From positions 2,395,373 through 2,459,372 of the forward strand of contig CAJINV010000009.1 in the NCBI GenBank assembly GCA_905178155.1: a stretch of DNA of 64,000 bases, in the 5' to 3' direction. Under the pieces are notes generated by a model that was not told the origin of the DNA, ran no database searches, and saw only the letters and a program-made list of their open reading frames with translations. This document shows, in pieces, positions 55,001-64,000 of this stretch (position 1 is its first letter; every line of letters starts with the position of its first letter). A program made the position numbers and the translations under genes. Source of the stretch: Amoebophrya sp. A120. Taxonomy: Eukaryota; Sar; Dinophyceae; Syndiniales; Amoebophryaceae.

Positions 55001-55800
55001 GCGCCAGAATACTACAAAAGTACCTACGTACCGGCACCAACGAAGGGAGGAACACCGCCGCCCCAATGGGGCGCTATCTATCTAACCAACAGCCGGCGGC
55101 CCCAGAAGAGAACAGCTACGCCCGGGCGCCTCTTTCGATCGTTAGCCCGCTGCGACGGCAGGCAACAAAAGAAGGCGCCGGCGATATCTGCCAGCAAATT
55201 AATACAACGGCCACGAGGCACATCGGGCGCCCGGCTTTGATCAATGGCGCGCGTTGTTGCTGTGTCGGCGCACGATTCGCGCATTGCCGCGCCCGCGCAT
55301 GAACGGCGAGGCGGGAAACTGCGCAGCCCAGTCGCGGCAGGGCTCGGCGATTGGGCGACTCAGATGCGCGGCAGGTAGTGGCGCATCTTGCGGCCCCTGC
55401 TACCACCTACCACAGACAATCGGATCAGCAGGGCGCGAGCGAGCGCCTGGGCTAGCTGCCCTCTCCCAAACGAGCGAGGCCGCGCCCCAATGCAAGCGGG
55501 ATCAATGTGAAACCGCGAGGCGCACCGGGCAAACGTCTCCTGGAAGCCACAACTGCCAGACGGGTCCTCGAATAGGACAACTCTGGGCCACCTTGGTCTA
55601 TGTTCGCGTCGCGTCTTATTTTATTTGGATGGCGCCGCCGATCTTCTCATCTACAAACGAACAAACGTCGTTCCCTGGCCCCCTGCTCTCAGAATGCCGT
55701 GGCTCTGCCCCCTCCTGTGCTTTCCTCATATAATCTCCACTCAGAGCTGATACAAACAAAGTTATCGCCTTCGTCACTCCTTCCTTCTGGTCTTTTTCTC
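52021..55800. repeat. GC-rich degenerate tandem array, ~1.14-kb period
   Basis: About 3.8 kb between two introner-rich genes, with no introner and no convincing gene. Marker blocks recur at ~1.14-kb spacing: CTGCGCTCTATTTCAA near 52240 and 53386; ACATGGGCGCCC near 52430 and 53568; GTCTATGTTCGC near 54440 and 55598; CTGCTCTCAGAATGCC near 54550 and 55680. This suggests three to four strongly diverged units. Long open frames on both strands follow from GC content and lack stable protein character. Origin unknown. Confidence 0.5.
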
Positions 55801-56211
55801 TAGCAGAAATGAAAAGTAAAGGCGATCAAATTATGAAGGGGAGCAAGATCTGCCATTCGCATTCCCGACCTGTTCCTTCATTCGGCGAGAACTTGACCTT
55901 TTCTTTCACCCTCACTCTCCGTAACTAATCTTCTCCCATCTATCTCTCGCTGCTGAACAAAGTCATTGACAACGTACCATCTTGACGAGGACCAAACAGT
56001 TCCAGTAACCTCCTTTAGATCCAAAGCACCTGCTTAGGCCGGAAACGAAACACTAATTCAAGTTCAACATCTTACACCATCGAAGAAAGAGTGCACTACC
56101 TACGGTAGAGGTTTCAAAATCAGGTTCGGCAATAAGCAAAGCAAAATGAAATGGAAATGGTCGCTCAACTCATGATACATTCCCTGCTCCTGCCAGATGA
56201 CTCACAAAATC

Positions 56212-59200
56212 TTACATCAAGCCCACACCAAACTTCCCCATGGTCCAGCTGTGTAGATCGTGCCAAAACAGCGCCAGAAACCGATCGCTTAAACTGCTGG
56301 AATTCTTCATCGCAAATTTGTCTGCGTCCGACAAATGGACACCGAAATTGTTCTTGGAATGAAAGTCGATTCGTTCAAAGTTCGGGATCGGGTCGGTGGT
56401 CAGGTAGCTCTGTATGCAATACAAATTTTCCGTACATGTACAAGAATCACGAATTTATACCAATTTGAAGCGTAAAACTTGTCATGCTAGAGTAGGGTCG
56501 AAGCCTATTTTTGTCATGCAGAGACCGCATGTGTACGTGTACGGGAAATTTACTCTGGATACTCTGGAAAATCATCTTCCCGACGTAGTCCTCGTTCACG
56601 TTCACACTGGGTTATGCAACACAAATTTTCCGCACAAAAACATGTACTACGAAACGCATCGCAAGGTCTTGCAACAACTTAGATGAAGAGCACACGACAA
56701 CTTGTCATGCTGCATAGGCTTGAAGAAAAGTTTTGCCATGTAGAAACTGCATATAATTATAACGCGTTCAACTGTTGAATCAAAAAAAGTTTTCAAATTT
56801 TTTTTCAAGTGTAGAAGTGTGTTGCCGCGCAACCTCGACCGGCCTTGGAATGTTTTGCCTGAAAAGAGTCGTGCTCTTTTTCTGTCGCCCCTGCCGTCTC
56901 GGTTTCTAGTTGCCGCTTGCGTGCTCATTGCGAGTACGCGCCGGCCATCGCAGCGCAAGGGCCAAAAAAATCGCCTGTCGGGAAGTGGCTTCGGGGGGCA
57001 ACAGCGCAAGAGCTCCGCAAAAGCCCTCCAGCAAGGCATGCCACGACCCCAGCTGGATGCTGTCTGACACGAGGCGAGTGGCGCCGCCGCAGCCGTGTGG
57101 CCTTAGAAGCCCAGACCCCGCTCGAAGGCATGGCTCTGCTCCCTTCCTATTAGACCCGGATCATTTGAGCTCCTGCCCTGGCACGGGGGCAGAGCCTGGA
57201 TCGCAGCGGGATGGGAAGACAAGCCGTCAGAGGCATTGCCAAATTACCAGACGCGAAGCCGACCATAAGACTGCCGTCACCCGCGCCGCGGATAGAGGAG
57301 TGCGTCGAAACATGGCGCAAAAGCCTTGCTGCCCCACTGGCGGCGGAGGAGCCAGGATGGGGATCCACAAGGCCAGCCCCGGCATGCCTGTTGCCCTGAG
57401 GCAATTCGACCTGCATTGCTTTGGATTTGTGCTGCTTCGGGACCTCCCCGGGGGACCTCCCCGAGGGACCTCCTAAATCCGACCAAAAGTGGAATGGTTC
57501 GGAAAATCTTCGCCCGATGGTATGAGACCTCCTCGTAGAGGTCCCTTGAGGACCTCCCTTGGGGACCTCCGGGAACGCCTCGAAAGGCCAGACTTCGGCT
57601 CTCACCTTTCCGCAGGACAAGGTCAGCGCCCCCCACTCCTGGAGCAAAGCGAACGGCCAACCCCGGAGCCCCGACCTGAAGGCGGGCGCACGGGTTTCTG
57701 CCAACACTGTGGCGGACTTGTAGGGCCCAAGCTGCGCATGGTGGAAACGCCACGCAGCCTGCCGCCCGAAAATAACAGTCGCGAAATCTGAGCGAAGGGC
57801 ACACAAGCTTCGCCCAAAAACGCCATCCCGCTGGCCAGCGCCTGTTCCTTCATTGCAACAATGGCCGCGCGCCATGAGGTTCACTAAGAAAACCAACATG
57901 TCTTCCGCGACAGGCGAGCTTCAGAGGCCGTGGCAAATTGGTGGACAAGACAAGACGGGCGTCTAGCTAGTCTCCGATATGATAGCTTTCCGCGCCCGCT
58001 TCACCGTCATGCTTCCGGAGCCGCGCAAATTGCCCCAAAGGCTACGCGACTCCGTGCGGCGGCCTTTTTACCCGGGCCCGTGCAGCACAACTGTGCGACC
58101 GGTCGAGGGCTCGACTCGGCGCCCGACTCTAGCATAAGTCAGTTTGAATGCTCAAGATCTGCGCGCTGTGTGCGGATTCTTTGCTCGCCGATTCTGGTGG
58201 GCTTCTGCGCGCGCGCTTTCCGATACTTAAAGAAAAATTTGAAAATATTTTTTGATTTAACAGTTGATCGCGTTATAATAATCAGCCGTTGTGCGTTGTG
58301 TACGGAAAATTTCTGTGGATATGGGCCACCGTTTCACGTTCAACACGTAGGTTCTCGGGACCAAGTCCGTCGTTCTGGGACAGAGCTTCAACATCTCCTT
58401 CTGGACGCCGTGAATCGCGGTTGCGTCCTCTCGCAGAAACGACGGATCCGTGTTGGCGATCTCCTGGTCCAATGTTTTCGAAAACATCGCCCGGGCCTTC
58501 CCGAGCATGGAGGTTTTGCTGAGCACCAACTGCTATCAACTGCAAATATGTCTGGGTCTGGAAGAGTTGGGGCTTGTCATGCACATTTTGCATGACCCGC
58601 GAGGTCTGTGATGCTGGTGCTAGCATGACAGAATTTTTGAAAGCTTCTTGATGCTAATTACACATGAGAAATGCCCTCTCTGCGTGCCAAGAGCTGACTC
58701 CTCTTGCTGCTCATGCAATACAGACATTTTTAGAATCCGCAGACAGCATTACAAGTTCCACTCTTCCAGACCCAGACATTTTTGCATTTGATAACTGCTT
58801 CTGGTTTCGCATGTTGTACACGGCGTCCCACAGGACCTGCCCGGCGTATCGCAAGAACAAACTGCTTCACTTTGAACTTGTGATGCATAGAACGGAACGC
58901 AAATGTGTTTGTCTTGCTGCACATGCAAGACATTGGTTTTTTAGCTGTGTTTTCCCTTAGGAAGCACGCATGCCAAGTTTTCTTTGTCATGTGCAACAAA
59001 CTTGTGATGCAGATCTTGCAAACTCGTCACAGTGAAACATTTTTTTTTGTGGGATACGGCGGTCGTGTCCTCTAAAGTGACGTGCAAATACGGGTTGGGT
59101 TTGTTCGCGAAACTGTCTCCAAATCCGGTCGTGTCCGAAATCTCCAAATCTGCCAACTTCAACCAGGGATGCGGCGGCTCCTTCGCCAAATCCTTCGGCA

Positions 59201-60922
59201 AATTCGCGGAGTTCAAAAGATCCGCAGCGGGGTTGGAAATCCGCAAATTCGGCACCCCGCTGTTCGCCTTGGTCTTCGCCGGGTCGCGGGAAAAAAGCCC
59301 GACTGATGTTGAACTCGCCCCGTCCCCGTGTCCGTCCGGAATCGCGTTGTAAGTTTTTTTGCCGGTAAGCGGGTTGACTTGCTGTTTCTGCGACTTCGAG
59401 GACCTCCCTCTGTAGTAGTACGACGGGTACATCCGCTGTGCGTGTTTGATCGCTTTCGCTTTTTGCCGCAACAACGCGATTATGCACTGCAAATATGTCT
59501 GGGTCTGGACGGGCAGAACTTGTATTGTTTGTCTCGCATCCCCAGAAAATCTGTGATGCAGCGGGACCAACAAAAGCAAGACTTCTCGCTTCATACAAAG
59601 ACGCAGGTTGTAATGCGCGCCACCCATCATGAGCAAGCAGGCATAATGAAAATATTTGTCATGCTTGGCCCCACTTGGAAGGTTGTTCAATTATGACCAT
59701 TCAGCATCACAAGTTTCCAGAGCCAGGCATATTTGCAGTGCATAGCGATCCGGACATCCCGCGCTTCCCGGCTGTTGTCGATCGTGGGGTGGAGGGGTTT
59801 GGAAAGCAGATCGCTCCCGCTTTTCGCCTGTTTCGGGGGAAACATCCAATACTTTGCACTCTTGTAGAGAAAGTACGGACCGAGATACAAGGGGTTACTC
59901 GTCACCAAATACGCCCCCACCGCCCCCGGTCCGGTCAACGCCTTTCCGAACTGCCGGCCGACGTCCCAGGCAAGCGCCTTCCCGGCTTGGACCCGGTACG
60001 TGTCCGACCCCGCAGCCTCGTTCGGCGCCCTCTCCTGCTTCACCCGACTGGTATGCCAACTTTCCAACGCCTCTCGGGAGAGGTATTGCCCAATCCGGCT
60101 GTACAGCCAGATCGGATTTCCGGACCACTTCGTCCAGGACTTCTTTGGCCGGGCCGCTAGACTCCACAGCATCGGGGTGTTCGTCTGCGGGTCCTTCCGG
60201 AACGGCGCGAATAGCATCGGGTTCGGGTACTCCTGCTTCCCCATCCCCCGTTTCGTTGTCGGGAAGTTGTTCCGGGTGCAGAAGAAGTCTTCTAGATTCG
60301 TCCCCTTCAAATTCTCCGATCGGTACAGCTCCGTCAGGTGCGGTTTGTACTGAATCTCCTCAATCCCGTACCGGGTTCGACCCCCGGTTTCGTAATTCTT
60401 CGTGTTGGCGTTGCTATTTCCGGTTTGCACAGTACTCGTCCCGTTGTAGACGTGGACTCTGGAGAACGGGTTGGAGGGCGGCTTCGTGTAGTTCCGCTGC
60501 ATGATGGCGTTGTCCTTGTCCAAGTTTGTCCGGTCGCTGTCCTCGGACTTCAAATACTCCCGCATTTTCGTTCTGTCCGTGTTCAGAAAATCCTGCCAGT
60601 CCGCGAATTTCTCACTAACCTCTCCAGAAGGTTCCGGACGGGTCTCGACGTCAAAGGGGTGCGGCGGGAGGTCTTTGAAGGAAGTAGGCTGGTCTTCGAC
60701 GTCCTGTTCGAAATCTGGTTCTGGAGCTTTGTTATTTTCATTGGCCATTAGTTGCTCGGGTGGAGGAGGATCGGGTGGCGGGTCGGTTTCAGCTGCTGTG
60801 GCTGGGTCGACCGGTTTGATGTCGGCTGCATTGGAAGCAGGATCTTCAGCAACAGCTCCTGGAGGCTGTGCAACAGTAGTTGCTGCAGTTGGAGATGAAT
60901 TGGCGTTGCTGCTGCCCAACAT
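56212..60922 (-). CDS. Hypothetical 697-aa protein with 5 introners
   Basis: Not recognised. ATG 60922 to TAA 56214-56212. Removing A17, I3, A16, E6 and E5, each with one TSD, leaves 2,094 nt (698 codons) with phase matching at every junction. The upstream frame is open to a TAA but has no earlier ATG. The N-terminal ~90 residues are Pro/Ala/Thr-rich and acidic. The middle is basic and aromatic: a segment with P-L-Y-L-G-P-Y-F-L-Y-K near residue 330 is mildly hydrophobic, and L-R-Q-K-A-K-A-I-K follows. The C-terminal ~200 residues contain L-K-L-A-D-L-E-I and P-Y-L-H-V-T-L-E, faintly like a C2-type beta-sandwich, but no calcium-binding pattern is clear. No signal peptide. Confidence 0.7.
56413..56561. 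mobile_element. Introner E5
   Basis: Family E, 149 bp, exact TSD CTCTG, 697-aa protein gene. Confidence 0.92.
56613..58321. mobile_element. Introner E6 with a nested TIR element
   Basis: Family E ends, 1,709 bp, TSD TGGGT/TGGGC (one transition). The two arms make a ~180-bp family E element around a 1.5-kb insertion. Host frame requires removal of the whole unit, a 1.7-kb intron. Confidence 0.87.
56751..58282. mobile_element. Element with ~55-bp TIRs nested in introner E6
   Basis: About 1.53 kb. Left arm (56751-56811) and right arm (58225-58282) are reverse complements with a few mismatches, sharing TTATAACGCG, CAACTGTT, AATCAAAAAA and TTTTCAAATTTTT blocks. The interior is GC-rich with ACCTCC-rich runs near 57440-57570 and overlapping frames on both strands, none like a transposase. 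Long TIRs suggest a non-autonomous DNA transposon. The flanking duplication is not clear. Confidence 0.75.
58534..58793. mobile_element. Introner A16
   Basis: Family A, 260 bp, exact TSD ACTGC, 697-aa protein gene. Confidence 0.93.
58847..59056. mobile_element. Introner I3
   Basis: Family I-like, 210 bp, exact TSD CGGCG. Ends TATCGCAAG and GTGGGATA lie between families H and I, so the assignment is tentative. Confidence 0.87.
59481..59744. mobile_element. Introner A17
   Basis: Family A, 264 bp, exact TSD GCGAT. First introner of the 697-aa protein gene, after ~390 uninterrupted codons. Confidence 0.93.
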
Positions 60923-61925
60923 GTCGAGTGGGGAGGGTGCGTGTGACGCCACGATCGCGTTACCGAGGTCGGAAGCAACCTCTATCTTTATTCCCGTTAG
61001 TTATTGTTCAAAATTCTACGCGACAAGCACCAGGTCATCTCGTCTGATATTATCATGTGTTCCCAATCTCAATGTGGTAGGTTGCGTGATAGATCTGGGC
61101 TGGGGCGAGTGATGATAGACACTGACCTCAAGAAATAAACAAAGACGAACGACAAACAGAAAGGACTCTTCTTATCACGACATCAAAGCGTCGTCGAGCT
61201 CCCGTTTGTAGTACAACTCGTCACTCCTACTAATTCCGTTAACCACCTGCACCAGACAAGTTCTCTCAACTACTCTCTCCTGCTTTCAACAATTAAGTTT
61301 TTCTAGGTCTAGGGAGGATCCCAGTCAAATATAAAAGCAGCCGATAACGACGCATATAATACCGGACGAGGAGACGAGAGGAGCGAACAGGGGAAGCAAG
61401 CCTCCAACGCATGGGAATGGATGTTGATCTGCTTCTACAAGATAGGACCGGCACCGCCCTTGGTGCTGCGTGTGATCATGTTCTACTTTATGTCTCATGT
61501 TCATCTAGTACTTTCACTTTGCTATACTTGATGCTCTGCTGTGGTTCACTTACTGGACTCGTCTGGATGCCTCGTCCGGGCGGGGAGGCTACAACTTAAA
61601 TACTATACTCTACTTTTTACAAGAACTTCTCGAAGGTCAGCAAAGATAACTTGTTCCAAAATCGGGCACGGAAACTGTAATTGAGTGGGTCTTCTAGATT
61701 TTCCATCCAGAGGCGAAACACTGTTTGTTGTATTTAAGTGTAGTTTTCTTTTTTCTATACGAAGTCACTGATTTTGTTTTTCTATACGAAGCGGGCTGCT
61801 CTTGATGAGAGTACCAGTACCGCTGGCGTTGCGTCACCAAGTAAAGCAAAAGATATGGCATCGATTTCGATTTGTACACCAATCCGATTTCGTAGCAGCA
61901 GCTGCCAGAAGCTTGAGCTTTTGTT
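60923..61925. other. Intergenic, nothing recognised
   Basis: About 1.0 kb between two minus-strand genes. Short frames only (for example plus 61411-61599), without coding support. No introner. Confidence 0.4.
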
Positions 61926-64000
61926 TTAGATTCCACAGTACTCGTAAACGTGACTCCAAGTCAAATCGGCTTGTTCAGTCGCTTCATCCTGCAACATGAA
62001 AAGCGAGTACGGCTGGTACATTACTGTGGTCAGAATGAAGAGAAAGTAAAAGCAAGTAGTAACTTGCATAAGCGTGAAAACCTCCGGAAACAACCGCCAC
62101 GAAGCCCCTGCTACTTGCTTCGGCTCGGAATCCGGTAAAAAAATTCCCACGAACCTCGGCAACAACACCTCCGCTTGCTCGTCATTAAACACCGCAAATT
62201 TCCAAGTAATAACAGCCCACTCGACGATGTCGTTTACGAAGAAAATAATCGAGGCAACCTATCGTGCGGAAAAATCCCCCCTCCCCCTATTCAAAAGAAA
62301 ATTTCTGATGCGCGGTTTGTGTAGTAGTACTTACACAAGTCGGTTAGTACCACTAGAATACTAAGGGATCCAGCTGCGGCTTCGATTGCAGGCAGTTGCC
62401 TTCCCCCCACGCCAGACTTGGGACGACAGTCTGACAGATTCCGACTCTCTCCCTTTCTAGCATGACGCATTGAAGTAGATTTGTTTTTGTATTCACATAT
62501 CATGTTAAAGCTACACAAATCTCGCTTTGCATACGGGGAGGGGTGATTTTTCATTTTGATGCAATCAGTCCGAACATAATTTCCTCGTTCGTTTGCGGAA
62601 ACCCGGGGAACAGTGACACGTTGTTCGCCAGTCCAATGAGAGGGACGAAAATCAGCGTCAACGACGTCATCATCCGGCAGTGCGCGCGAATCTGGTACCG
62701 TTTGAAGTTTTCCTGGCGGTAAAAATCAATGCAGTGTTTGAAAGCCTTCAGCTCTGCCGCAGAAACCGGCTCCACTGCTTCTGTTTTTGCTACTTTGTCT
62801 TCCTGCCCAAGTAAAAACTTCACTAGCGTCCGGGTCGTCGCCGCTGCCTGGCGCGCGCCAGTAGAGACGTCCTGCCGGAGACTGCTGGTCTTCAACACCG
62901 TGTGGCTTTTCGACCCGACCGGCATGCTCAGGGCCTTCTCGACTGACATTACAGCTACGCCGGCAGAATTGCAGGTGCCGGCTAGCTATCGACTGCACAC
63001 ATGTCTGATTCTGGAAATTTGCAACGCTTGTCATGCCCGTTTTCCATACTTAGCCCACGAGGTGTAGCAGAATTTAGGACCTAGTATGACAGATTTTGTG
63101 AGATAGAGATCCCACGCATGCCTATCCTGCACGAGAAACTCCCTCTGAACTTGGTCAAAAGTGGACAACTTTTGGTAGGTAATCACGCAACACAACACCT
63201 GTAAGCTTTTGCACGATCCCGACTTAGCATCAAAGATTGCAGCTTTCCAGACTCCGACACATTTGCAATACGTACTAGCACCCTACTGTTTTCGCAGCTG
63301 CGCGCTTCGCTTCCGCTTGTTCGTCCGTCCATTGGCGTATTAACTTGCTTCTCCTCTGCAGCTTCTTTCGCAAAAACAGTTTGCTTCTCCGTTTCCATTG
63401 CGAGCAAGTTGGGAAAAAAGGCTGCTTCTTCATTGCCGCGCTCGGATCCGCCGGCGTTCGGCGGCTCTTCTGGTACGACTTGCACTGCTCCGTAAGAGAC
63501 ATCTGCCACCTCTTGGTTGTACAAATCCCGAAATACTTTTTTCGGTACGTTTCGGATCTTCAGCCGGATGTTCGAAAAGTGCAGGGCCAAAGTTTTCTTG
63601 ATGCCGCTAGTACCCGAGTCCTGCTCTTTCTGTTGTCCGTCGTCAGCAGCACCAGCGCCACTATTCCTATTTTGCTCCTCTGCAAGTTGCTGCTCGAAGT
63701 CAATCTCCTCGTCAAAAGCGATGGAAAAGCGTCGATTAACAGAACTTATGCGTTGCAGGTTGTAACAAACTTTAGTAACCCAGCGCCAACTCTGCGGCAC
63801 GTGCTCTAGATCGTCGAAGTCGCAAATTTTCAACGCGAACACCAAAATCGCTTCACTTTGCCGCAAAGCGAAGTGCCAAACGTGGTAAGTCAGGTCCCGG
63901 AACAATACAAAAGCGATGGTCGCAGGAGATAAAACCAGGAAAACCCCGCGGCCCATTCCGAACCGCATCGAGTCGAACATGTAGTGGAGGACGCAGGTAA
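61926..64000 (-). CDS. Multi-pass membrane protein, 5' end outside window
   Basis: Reads from the right window edge to a TAA at 61928-61926. Introners A18 and F4 are removed in frame. At least four hydrophobic segments are seen: V-F-L-V-L-S-P-A-T-I-A-F-V-L-F near the window edge, L-T-L-I-F-V-P-L-I-G-L near 62.63 kb, an I-A-S-I-I-F-F-V-N-D-I-V segment created by joining across F4, and F-Y-F-L-F-I-L-T-T-V near the C-terminus. A ~200-residue hydrophilic acidic region lies between the first and second. No family recognised; an integral membrane protein of the endomembrane or surface is likely. The ATG at 63980 is internal, since the frame continues upstream. Confidence 0.65.
62260..62560. mobile_element. 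Introner F4
   Basis: Family F, 301 bp, TSD CAACC/CAATC (one transition); right terminus TTTTGATG in place of TTTTGATA. Splits a membrane segment of the multi-pass protein. Confidence 0.87.
62987..63274. mobile_element. Introner A18
   Basis: Family A, 288 bp, exact TSD CTAGC. The most diverged family A copy (TGTCTGATTCTGG; right terminus ATACGTA). Confidence 0.9.

Noticed and set aside
52451-55733. Many overlapping 60-300-codon frames in the GC-rich region
   Set aside because: Open on both strands and in several frames, Arg/Pro/Ala-rich, no conserved motif: a composition effect.
10416-63274. CRISPR-like or group II intron interpretation of the regularly spaced repeats
   Set aside because: Spacing is set by coding exons, repeats are TIR-bounded with TSDs, there is no conserved short direct repeat array, and no group II core or reverse transcriptase is visible.
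1-64000. tRNA, rRNA, snRNA or spliced-leader RNA genes
   Set aside because: I looked for tRNA cloverleaf words, rRNA cores and the dinoflagellate spliced-leader sequence and recognised none; a covariance-model search would be needed to exclude them.

Overview
This is a nuclear eukaryotic window, most like a dinoflagellate-type alveolate and in particular a syndinian parasite such as Amoebophrya. That placement is an inference from architecture, not from a marker gene. Almost every gene is on the minus strand, and TAA, TAG and TGA are all used as stops. Two kinds of intron coexist: ordinary GT-AG introns, and a very dense population of transposon-like introners with terminal inverted repeats (TIRs), a type I recall being reported for Amoebophrya.

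The main result is the introner population. I delimit 73 elements in 11 TIR families (named A to K here) between about 10.4 and 63.3 kb, nearly all inside protein-coding genes. Each begins TAT and ends ATA, or a close variant, inside a TIR. Of 71 elements with both ends visible, 54 are flanked by identical 5-bp target-site duplications (TSDs) and 17 by TSDs differing at one base; 14 of those 17 differences are transitions. Removing each element plus one TSD copy keeps the reading frame at every junction checked, including 24 successive elements in one gene. The frame-preserving borders carry no fixed GT-AG, and several families are present in both orientations. Some introners host other elements: an introner inside an introner, two copies of an ~0.9-kb non-coding element, and a 1.5-kb element with ~55-bp TIRs.

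Layout, left to right. 0-0.13 kb: tail of a plus-strand tyrosine recombinase. 0.4-1.3 kb: small minus-strand gene with GT-AG introns. 2.4-7.9 kb: four-exon gene for a 1,335-aa hAT-transposase-like protein, with no introners. 8.6-9.3 kb: a duplicated exon fragment and hairpin repeats. 9.9-13.0 kb: a DBP5/DDX19-like DEAD-box helicase with five GT-AG introns and two introners. 14.2-15.45 kb: an aldo/keto reductase. 15.45-16.98 kb: a GC-rich repeat block with an ambiguous base, flanked by two half-introners. 17.0-27.5 kb: a long membrane/coiled-coil protein gene with at least 19 introners. 29.0-29.7 kb: a possible plus-strand gene with one introner. 29.8-36.9 kb: a 1,013-aa membrane protein gene with 16 introners. 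38.3-39.6 kb: a small secreted protein. 40.4-51.6 kb: a ~1,585-aa secreted kelch-EGF protein gene with 24 introners. 52-55.8 kb: a GC-rich degenerate tandem array. 56.2-60.9 kb: a 697-aa protein gene with 5 introners. 61.9-64.0 kb: the 3' part of a multi-pass membrane protein gene with 2 introners.

The genes do not form an obvious pathway. Their shared features are strand, introner load and, for several, entry to the secretory or membrane system. TIR keys (5' end, IUPAC): A TATCAAATGYAAAAATGTCT; B TATGMATTGCAAAAGTATCG (or TATCCTGTGC); C TATGGAWGYGTCAG; D TATCCTGAGYAAAAACGTCC; E TATGCAATACAAATTTCC; F TATTGNGAGGAAAAATCCCC; G TATCCAAGAAAAA; H TATCCCACGAAAAAAGTGTT; I TATCACAGGAAAAAGTGTTA; J TATGGCGTTCTCAAATGTTA; K TATGAGAGTGCACAACTCCC. 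TSDs below are written on the plus strand (left/right if they differ).
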